A stretch of 64,000 nucleotides of DNA from Guyanagaster necrorhizus (lineage: Eukaryota > Basidiomycota > Agaricomycetes > Agaricales > Physalacriaceae). The translations under genes and the position numbers were made by a program. Position 1 is the stretch's first letter, and the number at the start of each line of letters is the position of its first letter. The notes under the pieces are model-generated. The model was not told the DNA's origin, searched no databases, and saw only the letters and a list, made by a program, of their open reading frames with translations. Of this stretch, positions 11,521 through 22,696 are shown one piece after another. Where the stretch lies: the NCBI RefSeq assembly GCF_019112545.1, contig NW_025064894.1:170339-234338 (forward strand), given 5' to 3'.

Positions 11521-11869
11521 CAATCTCAAGCTCAAAGTTTCGAGTTCGAGTGGATTTTCCTATCTCTGTTTCTCAGTATTTATCCTCTACGACGACCTAG
11601 TAATTGTAATTCCTCAAGATGACCTACGAAATACCCTAGAAGCCCCCACTCATTACTCGCTTCTACTCGGCTTGCAAGCCATCGCGGTGATAAACGGTAT
11701 ATCGAAACATATTCCTCTTGTCTGAGGCGAACCTCTATAGAAGGCCTCCCAATGGAAGTCTCGCTAATGAGGATAGTGGGCTCCTACATGCCATACGATT
11801 TTTATTGTTCTATATGTATATTATTTGCATACGCACCATACCGAATGCATATTCTTGTTACACAAAATG
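11521..11869. other. Intergenic stretch, nothing recognised
   Basis: AT-rich sequence between the inverted pseudogene half and the 3' end of the next gene. No domain or RNA signal seen. Confidence 0.4.
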
Positions 11870-13763
11870 CTACCGAAGTACCTTAGTGTTTACGACGAGG
11901 AGGTAAATAGCGCCAACAAGTACTCCAGCGAAGAATAAAATCACAGCATAGCAAAAAGCATACCGGCACCGCTGAATCCATGGATCAATCATCCTCCGTC
12001 CGGTCTCTCTCCTCCCCTTGACCTCAATCAACCTAGTGCCATAAAAGTGATCAAAGAACCAATTAGGCTTCGCAAACATCTTGACCCCCATATCCCTACA
12101 CCAGCGAAGTACACCTTGCCGTCGTCCACTCTGCACCGCAGGCCTCGGAACGAACGGATACCCAAACAGAAACCCCCTTCTTGTCGACCTCCTCGCATCA
12201 TTCATCCTCGCCACCTGATTCGACTGCTCGCACTTCTCCTCCCACTGCGGCAGCACACACTCCTTGCCCTTCTTGTCCCGTCTCCTTCCTCGGCAAAAGT
12301 ACACGACCTTCCAATACCCAACGTTGAAGTAAAATTCGCAAAACGTGAACCTGGGGGGCTGCTCACCAAAATTAGTAAAATGCCACCCACCCACGAGCCA
12401 GAGGAAGGGGCAGATGAAGCCTAACCAGAACGCCCAACAAGCGGGTGTGAGGGACAGACGGCTGGGTTTGGTTTCAAATGAAACTTGGCCGGTGTATAAG
12501 GAGGCAAAGCGGTCCCACCGACGGGCGATGAAGGATTCCGAAGCGGATGGAGGAGAGCGCGACCGAGGCCGGTCGACACTTTCGGCGGGAGGAAAAACGA
12601 TATGTCCCGGTGCCGTAGGACTTGGGAGCTCCGGTTTGGAGTCACGATCCGCGAAGGGAACGGGCCCCGCACCATAACTATCGGAGCTGCGCTCGTGTAA
12701 TGAATCGCTAGCTGTGACGAAACTGTCCGCGTGGAGCGAGGCCATATCACTTTCGTTACCATACTCACTCCCTGACGGTCCTTCCTCCTCGCTGCCAATC
12801 GTAGGCATGTGCATGAAAGGCAATGACTTCTTCGGACGTAGCGCTGGTCCGTCTCCGTCATGACTGGGGTGAGGTCCCGGAAATGGTGGACGCAGGTCCA
12901 AGGGGGGAATGCTTGGCGGCGTCTCGGACTGCGTTGTTAAATTGGAAATATGGGTGCGAGAAGATGACTGAGATCCGGTCCTGTTCAGGGGACGCAGGAT
13001 GAATGGATTCGAGTACACAGGCGAAGGGCCTTGGAGATTGTATCAGTACTTGGAAATTAAAAGCCAGCGAAATGTCCTCACGGGTAATGTCCGAACCGCT
13101 GGTGTTGTGACTCTGGTTTGTAGATGGGGTCACCGGTGTTAGTTCAGCGGAGATGGAGGGCAGGGGAATGCTCCTTCGCAGCGAGTCGGGAGAGAAGTAG
13201 TCTTGCTCAGCGATAGGTGACAATTGCTTCTTGCCGAATCTATCGTGCGTAGTGGAGTCGAGCCGCAGAGACTGAGTGCTGCGAGTCAAGGCTCGGTTCA
13301 TCTGTAATCTCGGGGGAACCAATTTGGTATTGGAGGAGGAGGAGGACAGGGTGGATGGGGACGGGGACGAATAAGACGGGGATGTAGCAGGAGACGATAC
13401 GGCCCGGCTAATAGGATGAAGGTGTGCGCCTCCTAGCCGGGATTTCTGTGCGGCTGGAGGTGGTATAATAGGGAGATCGGTGACTACCTGTTTGCCATTA
13501 AGGTCTGTTGTACTCAACCAAGCAACGGTGGAGGGATGGTTCTTTCGAGGCTGCCAGTGGTCGTCAAAACCGGTGAGGGACACCGGTGATGGCTTCTGTA
13601 TCGGTGCGCTGACCATAGCAGTATTTAGGTGCAGCGTACTACTGTTACTCCAATACAGACGATTAGAGGCATGATGTGCGCTCGAGCTCAAGGCTCCCGA
13701 GTGGTCATTGTCATGGTCATCTTTCGAGGAGGACGACCAGACGCGAGAGAAGAGAGATGACAT
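11870..13763 (-). CDS. Membrane-anchored hypothetical protein with long disordered N-terminus
   Basis: Starts MSSLFSRVWSSSSKDDH and runs about 600 residues after removal of one intron (ACCC|gtgagg near 13080 to ccaag|GC near 13029), which joins SGSDIT to RPSPVYSNPF. The first two thirds are Ser/Pro-rich low complexity with runs such as SSPSPSTLSSSSS. The C-terminal third is ordered: a helix ACWAFWLGFICPFLWLVGGW, a Cys/Arg-rich loop with WEEKCEQ, and a second transmembrane helix AFCYAVILFFAGVLVGAIYL close to the stop. I do not recognise the family. The layout suggests a hairpin membrane anchor with a large cytosolic tail. Confidence 0.8.
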
Positions 13764-14738
13764 GGTCCACCTTCGAGGCCAGCGCGAGCGAAAGGGACGT
13801 GCAAAAGATTATATGCTGCGTGGATGCGTCAGAAGCGGGTTTAAATAATCCTGGGACCAAACCAGCACAATAATCGGACACAAACTGCAAAGCAAGTTCA
13901 GGTTGCTGCAAGGTGACCCCAGAAGCGAGTCCGCAACACATGAAGGACATAATCAGGAGGCCGGCAAGGTGATGTTAGGCTGTTTCCCAAGTCCCTTTAC
14001 TTCAAGCTTTAGATTAAGCTCCATTGACCTTGCTGGTAGGACTATGGAGCTGAACGATGGGTCCAGCAGGATCCAGTCTCGAGTTCATTGCTTCGGAGCA
14101 GGACCATTGTTGAACGCACTGGTGATCGGGTGTCAGGCGGAAGGAGTAAGGGTGGGCATGATGGAGAACACGAGGTTGTTGTAGGTCCAAGGTAAACCGC
14201 GGTCCCGACTCACGGTATAGCGCTACCGCAGAGTGTGTCATATATCCTCGCACACAGGGACAAAGGAGCCTGGTGCGAAATCGTAGCAAGACGGCCCGAT
14301 ATGCAGAACAAAGTTGGCGAACTGATAATCTTCAGGCAGTGCATTATGGTCTGATTCAAGCTGTGATTGAAACACATTAGCACTGGGCATGGAAACCTCA
14401 TGGTAGAATGATCAACTGTACCCAGCGGCTCTTTCGGCGAGTTATATACGGCTTGCTCCCTTCTTCTTTCTCCCTGTTCCATGTCGCGAATTCATCCTGC
14501 CGGTGTCATCGTGATACACGTTAAACTCTACATGAATAACACATGTTTAGCAAAAAAAAAATGGCATAAAACAGAAAACAAGATATAGAAAGCAAGGCGA
14601 AAAGATATAGAAAAAGAGGCATGACACAGGTATACACGTAAAAGATACAATGGGAATATATACGGAGGTATATGGGTTAAAATAATGTTAATCCAAAGAG
14701 TGGCATTGACGAAAGCCATGTGTCACAGACTGGGGTGC
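13764..14738. other. Intergenic stretch without a supported gene
   Basis: Promoter side of the gene at 11870-13763, then about 900 bp with only short frames lacking motifs. The last 200 bp are AT-rich, consistent with the 3' end of the gene at 14739-15441. Confidence 0.45.
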
Positions 14739-15441
14739 TTAAGCATCGGCTTGCCTTGGCAGCTCTGGAATGTCTCTTGAGGAACTTGTATCGACAGCTG
14801 TTTTTTCTCCTGCTACTGTTCCTGCCTTCACGTCGTCACCAGGAACATTTGCCTTCATCTTCTCCGCAGCTACCTTCACGATCTCGATGGCCTTCTCCGC
14901 AACCTTGTCATCGCCAACAGGGGTGTCATCCGCCACGGCCGACAGATCTTCAGGCGCCGCATCTGACTCCTCCGCAGGTGGGGTGGACGCGATAGAATCT
15001 GTGCTCGCTCCTTCATCAAGCTCGCCAGGTTCCTCTTCAGGCAAAGGGATATTCTCTGGCGCAGCTTCTTTATCCCCCAGGTCAACCTCCTTTACACCTT
15101 TGGTCACGGCCTTGACCTCTTTCTCGATAAGAGGCGTCTCGACCGGAGTGGCAGGCGAATCACCCCTGATCTTTTTGTTATTGGTTGGATCGTCGTCAAG
15201 GTCCTCCGTAGTACTAAATCGTCGCTTCCGGCCAGTTTTTGGGGCATTCGACGTAGCTGTAGACGCGTCGAGGGTTAATACGCGCCAATGCTGTGGCAGT
15301 TGAAAACTCACCATCGTCATCCCAGGGCCTATCTGGCCGGGGAATCACTGACTGTGATATTCTCCGTATAAGACCAAACATAATTAACAGGGACTGGCTG
15401 CCGATGAAACGTGATAGAGGAGCAAGAAAGGGTCGCGACAA
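14739..15441 (-). CDS. Hypothetical acidic, disordered protein
   Basis: Two exons. The first encodes LIRRISQSVIPRPDRPWDD; the second, after a 55-bp intron (GATG|gtgagt at 15314 to ctacag near 15259), continues ATSNAPKTGRKRRFSTTEDL. The rest is Glu/Asp/Ala/Pro-rich with repeated EEE and VAEKAIEIVKVAAEKM segments. A basic GRKRR and NNKKIRG could be nuclear localisation signals. The start is either 15441 (MSRPFLAP) or the internal Met opening MFGLIRRIS at 15381, which I find at least as likely. No domain recognised. Confidence 0.7.
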
Positions 15442-15620
15442 AGTCCGAACTCGACTTTGTTTGTGCTACACGTGTGGTTTATATTGCGATCTTATCTTGC
15501 TTATCTAAGCGGCATCGATGGCTCGTCGATCGAGTCCAAATCGAGAAAATAAAACTTTTTTGACCTATTGCAGTGACCTTCTCTGTTTTCATTTTATCCG
15601 AACGGACAAGAAACAACACC

Positions 15621-17332
15621 ATGACACTCGACTTGCTTAATTTTATCGATAACAAGGGAGGAAATTCAGAGGAGATCAGGGAGTCACAGCGGAAACGAGG
15701 GGAGTCGGTAGAGCTGGTAGACGAGGTAATTCAGATGTACACGGAATGGGTGAAGAGTGCGTTGTTTTTAGTCTATTACACGAAGTATAATTGACTCGTT
15801 ATTGTAGTGGACTTTGAGGCGAACGGTCTCAGCAAGCAGGTCAATGCAGTACAGAAAGAAATTTCAGCAAAGAAAAAGGTCGGTCTCGTGCGATAATTTC
15901 TTGACGATATCTTACATTCTTATTCAGGCAAAAGAGCCAGCAGATGAGCTTGTTGCTCGGAAGAAAGAGCTAGATGGTCAGGTCGCTGCGAAAAAGGCAG
16001 AGACTAAGGAATTTGAGATCAAGATGCGACAGAAGGCGAGCACGGTAGGGAACATTGTCGGGAAGAATGTTCCCGTCAGCCAAACGGAAGTGCGTACACT
16101 AGCTGATCGCTCCGATCTTCCCTGATTCCTCATATTAGGACGACAATGTTACACTACGAACATGGCATCGCACCGATGAAGATGACGAGCCGCCTGTAAG
16201 AACCGATATCATGCCCCATCATGAAGTTTTGCTTCGACTAGATGCTATGGACCTTGATCGTGGTACGTGTACGCTCTTCTCTTGCGGACACGTACCACCA
16301 TTTTTCAAGTCTAGGTGCAAAAATTGCCGGTCATCGTGGCTACTTCCTAACAAACGATGGCATCGACCTGAACCACGCGCTCATAGCCTATGGCCTTGAT
16401 TTTCTACGGAAGAAACAATACAAGAAAATTCAGCCTCCTTTCATGATGAACAAAGAACAAATGGCCAAAACTGCACAGCTGGATCAATTCGACGAGGAGC
16501 TGTACAAGGTACGTGACGGTGAACCGTCGAGAAGGCTCAAGATCTCACCATTATGCATAGGTTATTGCTTCAGATGACGAGAAATACCTTATTGCGACCT
16601 CAGAACAACCTATCTCAGCATATCACTCAGAGGAATGGTTCGAGAGCCCTGATACGCAGCTTCCCATCAAGTACGCTGGCTACTCGACTTGTTTCCGAAA
16701 AGAAGCAGGATCGGCCGGTCGCGATATGTGGGGCATCTTCCGTGTACATCAATTCGAAAAGGTGGAACAGTTTGTTATCACTGATCCGACGAAGAGTTGG
16801 GAGATGTTCGACCATATGATCGCGAACAGTGAGGAATTTTACCAGAGCTTGGGGTTGAGGTACAGGGTTGTGGCCATTGTTTCGGGCGCGTTGAACCTCG
16901 CGGCTGCGCAGAAGTATGATTTAGAAGCGTGGTTCCCCTTCCAGAGAGCGTATAAGGAGCTCGTTTCGTGCTCGAATTGTACTGATTATCGTACGTGGTC
17001 ACCTCGCATTCTTGAAAACCTAGTGATCTTTTTCTTTCAGAGAGTCGGAGACTAGAGGTTCGTTGTGGACTCAAGACGAAGGAACAGACGCGGAAGGTGT
17101 ATGTACACATGTTAAACGGTACACTTTGCGCAACAGAACGAGCTCTTTGCTGTCTCGTCGAGAACTACCAGACTCCTGAGGTACGTCTTGGATCATTCTT
17201 ACTTTTTAATTGTCTAATTTTTCACAATAGGGCCTTGTCATTCCAGAAGTCTTGCGACCTTATATGCAGGGCCGTGATTTCCTGCCATTTGTCAAAGAGC
17301 TACCTAAAGGATTGCAGCGAAAACAAGCATAG
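15621..17332 (+). CDS. SES1: Seryl-tRNA synthetase, cytosolic
   Basis: Class II aminoacyl-tRNA synthetase that charges tRNA-Ser. The N-terminal exon [14 protein letters not shown] starts the tRNA-binding coiled coil ([24 protein letters not shown]). The catalytic core follows: [40 protein letters not shown], and motif 2 [20 protein letters not shown] with the ATP-contacting arginines. Then come [20 protein letters not shown] and motif 3 [20 protein letters not shown]. The last exon ends GLQRKQA. About eight introns of 45-60 bp separate the exons. Complete, with a compact C-terminus. Housekeeping gene, no sign of decay. Confidence 0.95.
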
Positions 17333-17686
17333 AATAGAAGATTTTATCCCAGATTGTATATATACCAAAGTTTTTTCCCATGGCGACGTGGAACTCTACT
17401 GCGCGTTCCAAGGTGCTACATCGACGATAGCAGTATTAATGTGCATACAATGCAAGGCGACAGATTATTTTTTTGCACCATTTAAGCAAGGGCGTAGTGA
17501 GGTAACGAATGTCCGTGGCTCTGTTAGCTTCGCACCTTTTGAGTGACTGCGGCGCCCAAGTCCTTTTTGGGTGAGGCGGATGATTTGTCAGCATCCATAT
17601 GTGTCCACACAGGAATAACTTTACCATTTTCTGCTTCCGTCCACGTCTTCGACGATTTACCGCTCTTCTCAACGGGTCTTGGCGTT
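17333..17686. other. 3' flank of SES1 and 5' flank of the glycosyltransferase gene
   Basis: No gene. An open frame enters the next gene from 17543, but it begins with GTG; the first ATG in that frame is at 17687. Confidence 0.5.
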
Positions 17687-20045
17687 ATGCCCAGCGTCGG
17701 CCTACCTACATATTCACAAAAACGACATCATATCCAAGCCTCGTGGACGAAAAAGGTTTTCATTCCAATACCAGGCATTCCAGGTCGTCGTCTACGCATA
17801 TATGTCCCCGACTTTGCTCGTCTGCAACAATTCGGCGCCTCGCGGCTGAGCCGCAGGCGGGGATTTCTGCTCATATGTGTTGCGTGTGCGGCGATGGTCG
17901 TGACCGTGATGTCGTTGAAGAAGACATTTGGGAGGACGGACCCTTGGGTGGAACCGTACCGGCCGCAGTCGGACCCGCCGACGTTGGTCTTCCAGAGAGA
18001 TGATTTGAAGAGGATATGGAGCTGGGAGATTGATAGTGGTCATTACCCTTCACGGCGGAGTAGTACGTGGCCTCTTGGTAGAATTCTTGTTGTTGACTTA
18101 TGCTTTTGCAGTACCCAAGCAAATAGGATTCAAGTCGTCCCCACAAAATCCTGCTCTGCCTGCCCAGCAACGAACGATACGTCCTTCACGATATAGGCCG
18201 CCACCAACGGTGGTCACGACAAGGGCGGACACCGATACCATTGGTGTTGGTCCGAAACGAATATACCTTGACATACAGAGTTCGCTTCCAGATGTCGCCT
18301 ACCCGCCACGTCCTGTTCCAGGCAGCGTCGCAGATCTAGATATACTTATGAAGCACTGCGACTTTTCAACAGGAAAGGTGCGGAGACATATCCCGTATGT
18401 AAACCCTTTCTAACGATCACTCGTTCAGTACGTACGTGATTGTCTAGAAGTGTTACGTCTGGGAGCTGGTCTAGATAACGGGGAACGGGTCAGGCGAGGA
18501 GAGATGGATGACTGGAAGTACATATACATCGAACTCGACGGCAATGACACTGAGAACCAGACGTACGATGACGAGGACGGTATTACCCCACACCCAATAT
18601 TCCGACCACCCCCCGTCGCGTTATCAAAAGAGGACCTCAACGCTGGCCTTCAAAAGAAACCGGATGCTGAATGGGAACCGCAGGTAACCCTCTCCGAACC
18701 GCTCACTCACCAAGCTTCCTCTGCTAAATGCGACCCTGAAAATCCCCGACTTTTCCATATGTTCTGGACTGGTCCCTTTACCGACAAACCCTACCTCGCG
18801 CTTCTCTCCTTCTTGTTTACACAGAATACTGGCATACATCTACGCGACACACAGTCGGACGAGAACGTCTGTCGCCCTCAGTTCTGGCTGTGGATTAACC
18901 CTGGCCCCGCTGCATCCATACCCAACCCCAACGCCGTGAGGGATATGTTCGAAGGACTAAAGCTCAACCCGTGGGCCTCACCTTTCCTTCATCCCCGTTT
19001 CAAAGATGTCATTAAGTTCAAACTGTGGAATACCACGGAGCAGCTGGATGGAGTACCAGAGCTGAAAGATGATTGGCGTGTGCTCAAAGATGCACTGTTC
19101 AACTCTGGAGGTTATGTTATTAATGTCCCTGCGGAGGCGTCATCATCGAATGGGACGTCCACAGCGGCCACGGAAGAAGAAGATATGGTCAATCGCGCTG
19201 GGTCCAAGTCATCAAGCTCGTATGACCGATTGTCTGTCATCCTTTCGGATATGGCACGGTTTGTCCTGTGCCACCGGTTTGGTGGAATCTATCTTGACGC
19301 TGATACCATCTTTCTTCGCGATTGGGAGGAGCTCTGGGGTTGGAAAGGAGCGTTTGCGTATCGGTGGTCCAGACTGGAGAAGTACAACACGGCGGTGCTT
19401 AGAATGACTAAGGGATCTGCCCTGGGTACGTTCCTCTTTCGGACGGCGATGAAGAACGGGCTGGACTTCCATCCCATGAGTATATCCAGGTATACGGCGG
19501 ATGCGTACCTGGAAGGGTTATTATTGCGATTGCCGGATGCCCTCTTCGATTCGGCATGGCTAAATACCGAATACTATCAACGAGATCGACCTCCGCAGCC
19601 ATATTTCACAGAGTGAGGGCGCAAAACTTTGTTTCTCCTTCCTTTCATTGATTTAGGTCTGTTTTTTAGATTCGCGGATTTCTTTGATACCCCAATACAA
19701 AACAGTGCTGCGCCACAAGCCTTAGGTTTTAATGGCTTCTTTAAAGGCGCGTACTCATATCATTTCCACAATTTCTGGTATGTCTTCCTAGTCTTTTTGC
19801 ACTCCTTCATCCTCATCTCGTCTAGGTGGAAGCCATTTGATCTATCGCGAAATTTTCCGGACCTTGGCCAGCGTTTCGCAGCCGGTGAACAGATTGCCCG
19901 AAACGCTACTGACGAGGAGAGAATACCGGACAGAGTAGTGGACGACAAGCGCGATCTGGACTGGTCAGCTGTGCTCAAAAGGACGTTTGAGTCTTACATA
20001 CGAGGCGAACGACCGAATATGTATGGCGAGTGGATACAGTGGTAG
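17687..20045 (+). CDS. Type II membrane glycosyltransferase with DXD sugar-binding motif (GT32-like)
   Basis: Likely Golgi glycosyltransferase using a nucleotide sugar. Start ATG at 17687 (MPSVGLPTYSQKRHH). A single N-terminal membrane helix, GFLLICVACAAMVVTVMSL, follows a basic segment, giving type II topology. The lumenal part contains RLFHMFWTGPFTDKPYLA and the core DMARFVLCHRFGGIYLDADT, whose LDAD is the DXD motif of the Gly_transf_sug (Och1/alpha-1,4-GlcNAc-transferase-like) group. Later exons have GFNGFFKGAYSYHFHNFW, the conserved His segment. At least five exons; introns near 18060-18112, 18377-18428, 19616-19671 and 19778-19826. Several NxS/T sites. Donor and acceptor cannot be told from the sequence. 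Confidence 0.85.
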
Positions 20046-22295
20046 CATGCGCTAGGTTTTATGTTATGGGATTCGTGGGTTTACTTTAGATCACTGTATT
20101 TGAAACGCTATATAACGAAACTAGTACACATAACATTTGACAGAGAGATGAGTAGATTGTTATTACGACTCTCAGCACTTGTCGATGTCCGTCGCGGAGG
20201 GGTGAGACGCTTCTAGCGGTCATGGAGGTTTGGAAGAAAGTGACAGCCGTTGGCATTTGACACCATCAACATGGCAATTATGGCTTACATTTATCGAGCA
20301 ACGTTTTCTCTTCCTTCGAGTAGGCATAAACGGCTGAGCATGCATTTCCAAAGCGTTTGAATCAGCACGTTAAGCGAATTTGTTCGTAGATTATAACTGA
20401 ATCTGAATATGCACTGAGGATAAAATTCAGAAAGGTCCGAAGACATAACAAGGTGCAAAATAGTTAATGAAGATATACCAGGTGATACGACAGAACAAAA
20501 AGAAACATTAAAACAATAATTTATTGAAAAAGTCTTTGTCCATCGGTCTTCTTCCCAAGTCCAGTAATTATTGCATTGTAACATGCTCGCATGATGTGGA
20601 TGTAAACCAAGGTATTCCCCCCCTGGAATGTCAACTTTTTGACTCCAGGTAAGTCATGTCAGAACATAACCTCCAACTTTTTAATCCTCTCCAGACGCTT
20701 CTTTGTCAATGCCATGCTGTGTGTGTGCACAATGTCTAGCTCGGTTACCTGTTCTGGTAAGTGGAGCCATGTGAGTTCAGTGTCATTGTACCACCAGTTG
20801 TGGTAGTTCAATGATATCCATGAGATGTTGGAGAAGATGTGTCTAAGTAATGGCATGACATGGTGGATATCTTTCCATGCCAGGTACACTATAGAATTAT
20901 ATCAATGAATATCAAGTTCAAAGGTGAAGGATAGAGACCAGCAGAACTTTGATGGCAAAAATGAAGAGTAGGCACACTGGAAGGCTACAGTGTCTCATTG
21001 TAGGATACAGTCAATGACATGGTTAAGGTGGAAAGATGTGAGGATGTGTATGTCAGTACAGAACATGTGAGTGAATTTCCAGGAGAATGACTTGCTCATG
21101 AGAAGGGATGAGGTCACCATTGTGAGTCATTCAAAGGGTGTGAGAGGAAGGGCCCATGCTTCCTTAATGATCATGGTAAGTATTTTGGCAGACAGTATGT
21201 CTGTCATTGTTCAACAGCAATTGTAGAGATGATGTGTTCAGCTGAGTTGTGTGGGGATTTGTGTGATTGAAGGCATTGTTGCCCCTGCGTTTTATACCTG
21301 ATGGTGCTCCACATTTGGGTGATTCAGGCATTGATGATCAAAAAACTGTCTCAGCGATCGACCGCAGACCCTTGCTCCTGTTACTAGGTGGATTTCTGAG
21401 CCTTTTTAAACATCATACAGCACTAATGAGATCCACTTTGGGAATGACCATCAACAAATGTTATCTCATATCTTTTCTGGCATTCTTAGGAAGAAATGAT
21501 TAGTTCGACAATAGTAGACTATAATATATTAACCCCCCTTTCAGAGAAGTTCTGGTTTCAAAGTTCTTATATCTTAAGAAAGCGATTCTGCAGTCTAGAA
21601 CACTGACTCAGACGGCTCCCGGAACACTTGTATGACCGGGCCATGATGACATTATGGTCGCAGCCCAACTGGTTCATAAACACTGATATCAATTCAAACT
21701 TGGTCCTGAATGTGGAACGTTGGAATGTCCCATCCATTTGTCCGCCTGCCAAACTGTTCCCAATCTAATGTCGCGTTACTTCTTCCAGTATGGTGAGCGT
21801 ATTGCCAAGACGGGATACCGTCGAAACTGCATCGGTGGAGGCATGCTGCGTAATAGCTCACATGAATAAGAGTAGCCGTGGGTTCGTTTTAAGTGATTGG
21901 TGGTAAAAGATGGTTCGAGAATGTGACAGGGAGGGAAAGCCTGAAGACATGACAACTTGGCGAAGTAAAAAAAATTGCTTACTTGGCCGAAGTCTGGTCA
22001 ACTGTGTTTTAGAGCTGTAACCACGCGTCTTCTCTCTGTTTCAAGAGCCAGAAGAGTCAGATCCGAGGGCATTCCGTTTCGTACGCTGTAATCACCGGAC
22101 ATTTGTCCTCGGATGAGGACTGCGGTTAATCATGAACGGAAATTGCGGTTGTAGGATGGATGTCTAGAGGCTGAGACAGAAAGGCTTCATCATTTCGAAC
22201 AGGGAGATCCGTAGGTCACATTCTGGATGGACTAGGAATTGTCCGACCACATATATCCTGGTCGAACAAATCGTGGCACCGTTGATGTTCAGCAC
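20046..22295. other. Gene-poor stretch including a CpG-poor segment
   Basis: No well supported gene. From about 20300 to 21250 the sequence is noticeably poor in CpG and reads as decayed coding DNA on the minus strand. The best piece is 20659-20889 (MYLAWKDIHHVMPLLRHIF ... LPEQVTELDIVHTH), which has the leucine spacing of an F-box/LRR-type protein, but no F-box is seen. From 21250 to 22295 I recognise nothing. Confidence 0.3.
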
Positions 22296-22658
22296 TCATA
22301 AGTGTTCTTCATCGAGCGTTGCCGATGTGCTACTGAGCGCAGGCAGGAACGACGATTCCTTTTGCAGCGATATCCTCGGTGTTGAGGCTGAAGTGACAGC
22401 GGCAACAATCATCATTGAATCTCTTTTGAACGGACATTAGCGGCGGAAGAATGTCAAAGAAAATTGTACTCACCCTTTCGTCGTTCGTACGACCATCTCA
22501 TTGCCCTCCTCGGCCACCCATAGGATATCTAGGTATATCGACCCGCCAGCGACGCCGAATGCTTGTACGAGAGCGCCCTGTATGGCCTGGCGCACAGAGA
22601 GTGCATCGGATATCTTTGGAGACACGGAGAATCGCATGTAATGGTATTCGGTATTCAT
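22296..22658 (-). CDS. RPP14: RNase P/MRP small subunit, Rpp14/Pop5-like
   Basis: Small protein of the Rpp14/Pop5/Rnp2 fold that takes part in tRNA 5' maturation. It starts MNTEYHYMRFSVSP at 22658. Next come SVRQAIQGALVQAFGVAGG and YLDILWVAEEGNEMVVR, the conserved helix and strand of the family. After a 50-bp intron (AAAGG|gtgagt at 22473 to caaaag at 22423) the second exon encodes MMIVAAVTSASTPRISLQKE and SSFLPALSS, matching the SPR-S-x-x-KESPFLPSL tail of fungal members. Stop at 22296. The start codon is only 39 bp from the left end of the duplicated block (22697), so its promoter lies inside copy 1 of that block. Confidence 0.75.
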
Positions 22659-22696
22659 CAGGATCTGATGTACGGCGTGAAAGGAGATCAAGCGCG

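Noticed and set aside
14767..15303. Plus-strand open frame of 177 codons opposite the acidic protein
   Set aside because: Serine-rich antisense shadow of the Glu/Asp/Ala-rich minus-strand gene, whose intron and start are better supported.
17543..17686. N-terminal extension of the glycosyltransferase
   Set aside because: The frame is open but begins with GTG; the first ATG (17687) precedes a normal type II signal anchor.
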